This document shows, in pieces, positions 61,921-64,000 of a stretch of DNA of 64,000 nucleotides. The DNA is from Montifringilla adamsi (Eukaryota; Chordata; Aves; Passeriformes; Passeridae). The notes under the pieces were generated by a model. The model did no database searches. It was not told where the DNA came from and worked only from the letters and a program-made list of their open reading frames with translations. Positions within the stretch are counted from its first letter, which is position 1. Every line of letters starts with the position of its first letter. The position numbers and the translations under genes were made by a program. Location: positions 4,881,617 through 4,945,616 of the forward strand of contig JAGGNK010008226.1 in the NCBI GenBank assembly GCA_017590115.1. Direction: 5' to 3'.

Positions 61921-62075
61921 CTTCTGGAGAGGGTTGACTCCCAGCAGGTTGTATCTCTTAGGAAAAATGCTGGGAGTGAACCCTGCTGATTTCTCCCTGC
62001 AGCACCAGGTGCCTCCAGCTCAACTTCCCTTCTGTCACTGACCACATTTAGGTCCAGAGGAGTTGAGGGGTCTGA
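61921..62075. repeat. Duplicated intron-exon unit B
   Basis: This is the partner of 61461-61619. Shared text includes GACTCCCAGCAGG, TCTCTTAGG, CTGCAGCACCAG and GTCCAGAGGAG. Confidence 0.85.
62003..62051 (+). pseudogene. Decayed copy of the DMBT1-like mini-exon (unit B)
   Basis: After acceptor CCCTGCAG the phase-1 frame reads APGASSSTSLLSLTTF, still Ser/Thr-rich. Unit A has ACAG|GTATGTCCAG at the donor; here it is TTTAGGTCCAG, missing the four bases that made the donor. Using the GT at 62052 would give 49 nt, break the frame into the CUB exon and lose the phase-1 rule. It is therefore probably skipped. Confidence 0.6.
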
Positions 62076-62262
62076 TTATCTCCTTCCCCAGGTGTCCCAC
62101 TGGACAGCCAACCCCATGGACTGGGTTACTGTATGAGCTGGGCTGGGGGGATGCAGGGGTGACATTTTGGGGTGCCTGGCAGGGAGGGTCTCTGGGGCTG
62201 TGGCAGAGTCTCCTCCTTGGCAGGGCCATGTCCTCCTCTGACGGATTCTGGTGATGGGATAA

Positions 62263-62457
<195 letters not shown>

Positions 62458-62659
62458 TGAGTCCTGCTGGGCTCTGGGGTGGCTTCATCCCCACTGTGGG
62501 GCCTTGGCAGCCTCTGCCTGAGCACTGGGGCAAGGTGGGAATGGGGCTGGGCTGCTGGGACCTGCAGCTCTGGTCAGACAGATCCACCTCTTATAGTAGA
62601 AACAGGTGATCCCCCAGCCAGGAATAATGTGCTCTGACTCCATGATTCAGAATGCTGAA

Positions 62660-63070
62660 CAATAGTTGTGGTTGTGAGGTCTCCAGGATGAGGGAAGAGA
62701 TGAATCTGCCTCCATATTCTTAGAAAGCTAATATATATTATATTATGTTATGTTATGTTATGTTATGTTATGTTATGTTATGTTATATACTAAAACTATA
62801 TGAAACTATGGAGAAAAGGGTATATCAGAAGGCTAGAAAAGAATGAATAATAGAAACCCGTGACTCCTCAGAGTCACCACTGCCTTTGATTGGTCATTAA
62901 GTTAAAACAATTCACATGGAACCAATCCAACATGCACCTGCCACATTCCAAAGCACCAAACACAGGAGAAGAGAATCAGATAATTATTATTTACATTTTT
63001 CTCTGAGGCTTCTCAACTTCCCAGGAGAAGAAATCCTCATGAAGGGATTTTTGAGAAAATATCACGGTGA
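62660..63070 (-). mobile_element. Younger solo LTR inserted in the older LTR
   Basis: Flanks AACAAT at 62654-62659 and AACAAT at 63071-63076 are a 6-bp target-site duplication. On the minus strand the element opens TGTCACCGTGATATTTTCTC, contains AGCCTCAGAGAAAAATGTAA and GATTGGTTCCATGTGAATTG, and ends ...CTCACAACCACAACT. The beginning matches a very common songbird LTR as I recall it; the last two bases are CT where CA is usual. No internal retroviral sequence remains. Confidence 0.85.
62746..62785. repeat. (TGTTA)8 microsatellite inside the younger LTR
   Basis: Eight exact TGTTA units follow a TATATTA tract. Confidence 0.95.
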
Positions 63071-63438
63071 CAAACAATTGCTTTATTAAAACTATATTAT
63101 ATTACACAAATAGTATATTATAACTATACTGAAGAGATACTATACTAAAGAATACTAAAGAAAAACCCATGACTGTCTGAGACAGCCAGCACGCAGCTTT
63201 GAGTGACTGGCTAACCACTCAAAACCACTTTCACCCGTGTCCAACTAACCAAATCACTTTCAGTAAACAATCTCCGTAACACATCCCGCGTGTGCAAAAA
63301 CAGGAGCAGTGAACAGCGACACGAATTGCTTTCTCTTCCTCTCTGAGGTTCTCACTGCCTTCCCCAGGAAAAATCCATGGGAAACTTGTGCCTGCTGCTC
63401 TCTGTGAAGAGGGCTGAGGCCACATCTTCCCCCGGCAG

Positions 63439-63653
63439 GCTGGAGGGCAGCAGCTGTCCCTACGATGCCATCGAGGTGTACGACGGGGGGTCCCCCCAGA
63501 GCGGGCGGCTCGGCCTCGTGTGCCGGAACGACCACAGTGTCTTCACCTCCTCGGGCAGCCAGCTCACCGTCGTGTTCCGCAGCGACGGCAGCGTCACCAG
63601 GAGAGGCTTCCACGCCTACTACTCCTCGTTTCTTGCCTTCAACACCACTGTGG
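63439..63653 (+). CDS. DMBT1: DMBT1-like CUB domain, second half
   Basis: After CCCCCGGCAG the phase-2 frame reads ELEGSSCPYDAIEVYDGG, then SPQSGRLGLVCRNDHSVFTS, SGSQLTVVFRSDGSVTRR and GFHAYYSSFLAFNTTV, ending in phase 1 at GTAAGG. C.YD.IEVYDG and LTV.F.SD.S...GF.A.Y are CUB signatures, with the second disulfide and the Ca-binding acidic residues. NTT is a possible N-glycosylation site. Its GC content is much higher than the surrounding introns. Confidence 0.96.
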
Positions 63654-64000
63654 GTAAGGCTACAGCTGTCCTTTACTCCTCGCCAGGGCAGGAGCTCAGT
63701 CGCAATCACAAAGAGCTGCTGGCGGCTCTCAACACCTTGTGGGCATCCAGACCCTCTGGCCCCACTCAGGGGGATCCTGGCTCAAGGGTGTTTTTCGGGA
63801 TAGGATGGCCATGAAGTTGCTGCCAGACACTGTTTCTTTGCCTGGTGGGCAGGAATGGGACTCTCTCCACCTCCCCCAGTGCTGCCACTGAGCTATCATC
63901 AATTTTGCTGTTCTATTCTGTAGGCAGAGGAGTTGCTCAGCCCTGGCACACTCATTGCTGCAGAGCCCAAAGGCTACTTATTGTTTTTCCAACATAAAGG
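63654..64000 (+). other. DMBT1: DMBT1-like intron continuing past the window
   Basis: Donor GTAAGG opens an intron with no recognised exon before the window ends. An acceptor-like TTCTATTCTGTAG at about 63912-63924 is followed by a frame that stops after 24 codons and carries no domain. Confidence 0.7.

Larger units (their letters stand above)
62593..63424 (-). mobile_element. Older endogenous retrovirus LTR (interrupted by a younger one)
   Basis: Outer pieces at about 62593-62653 and 63077-63424 form one LTR in reverse orientation. On the minus strand they read from CTCTTCACAGAGAGCAGCAG through AATAAAGCAATTGTT, then CAGCATTCTGAATCATGGAG and GGGGGATCACCTG. This resembles a recurrent passerine LTR as I remember it. 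Ends are approximate; TCTT at 62589 and after 63424 could be the target-site duplication. No retroviral gene is present. Confidence 0.65.

Noticed and set aside
63912..64000. Possible further DMBT1-like exon after TTCTATTCTGTAG
   Set aside because: The phase-1 frame stops after 24 codons, no domain is seen, and the window ends before a donor can be assessed.

Overview
The window is vertebrate nuclear DNA, most likely from a songbird. Genes are split into short exons with GT-AG introns. The repeats are dominated by CR1 LINE fragments (the typical avian retroposon) plus nested retroviral LTRs that resemble families I know from passerines. Gene order is PLEKHA1 - HTRA1 - DMBT1-like, all on the + strand, as at human 10q26. 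I see no primate-type ARMS2 gene between PLEKHA1 and HTRA1.

Region 1 (1-7120) is the 3' part of PLEKHA1 (TAPP1): three internal exons covering the end of the second PH domain, then two alternative last exons. The usual last exon (4580-4909) ends in a PDZ-binding tail. A short one (2459-2563) would end the protein without it. A 3'UTR of about 2.2 kb follows. Region 2 (7120-11300) is non-coding, with a duplicated ~130 bp element, T/G-rich and AT-rich simple repeats, a 33-A run and a homeodomain-like palindrome.

Region 3 (about 11530-44000) is HTRA1, a secreted serine protease. All nine exons can be placed with matching phases: IGFBP/Kazal in exon 1, the trypsin-like domain with His/Asp in exon 3 and Ser in the 33-nt exon 5, and PDZ in exons 7-9. 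The 5' end of exon 1 is abnormal: the signal peptide and first IGFBP cysteines are not recognisable, and an 18-bp GC-rich minisatellite sits where they belong. Intron 1 is 14.1 kb and intron 3 is 9.1 kb.

Region 4 (44000-56740) is intergenic, with CR1 pieces and no supported gene. Region 5 (56745-64000) is the 5' part of a DMBT1-like gene: TATA box, signal-peptide exon, several Ser/Thr/Pro-rich mini-exons, one group-B SRCR domain exon, and a CUB domain split over two exons. All introns are phase 1 except the one inside CUB. Mini-exons have been duplicated with their flanking introns, and some copies have lost their donor site. The intron inside CUB holds one LTR inserted into another.

The three genes are not an operon or a pathway; they are neighbours by conserved synteny. 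PLEKHA1 acts in PI(3,4)P2 signalling, HTRA1 in extracellular matrix and TGF-beta control, and the DMBT1-like product in mucosal defence or epithelial matrix. I found no new multi-gene system. The most interesting signals are the HTRA1 exon 1 anomaly, the PLEKHA1 alternative tail, mini-exon birth and decay in the DMBT1-like gene, and the nested LTR beside a splice acceptor. No similarity search or RepeatMasker run was possible; all family names rest on recognising residues and repeat text.
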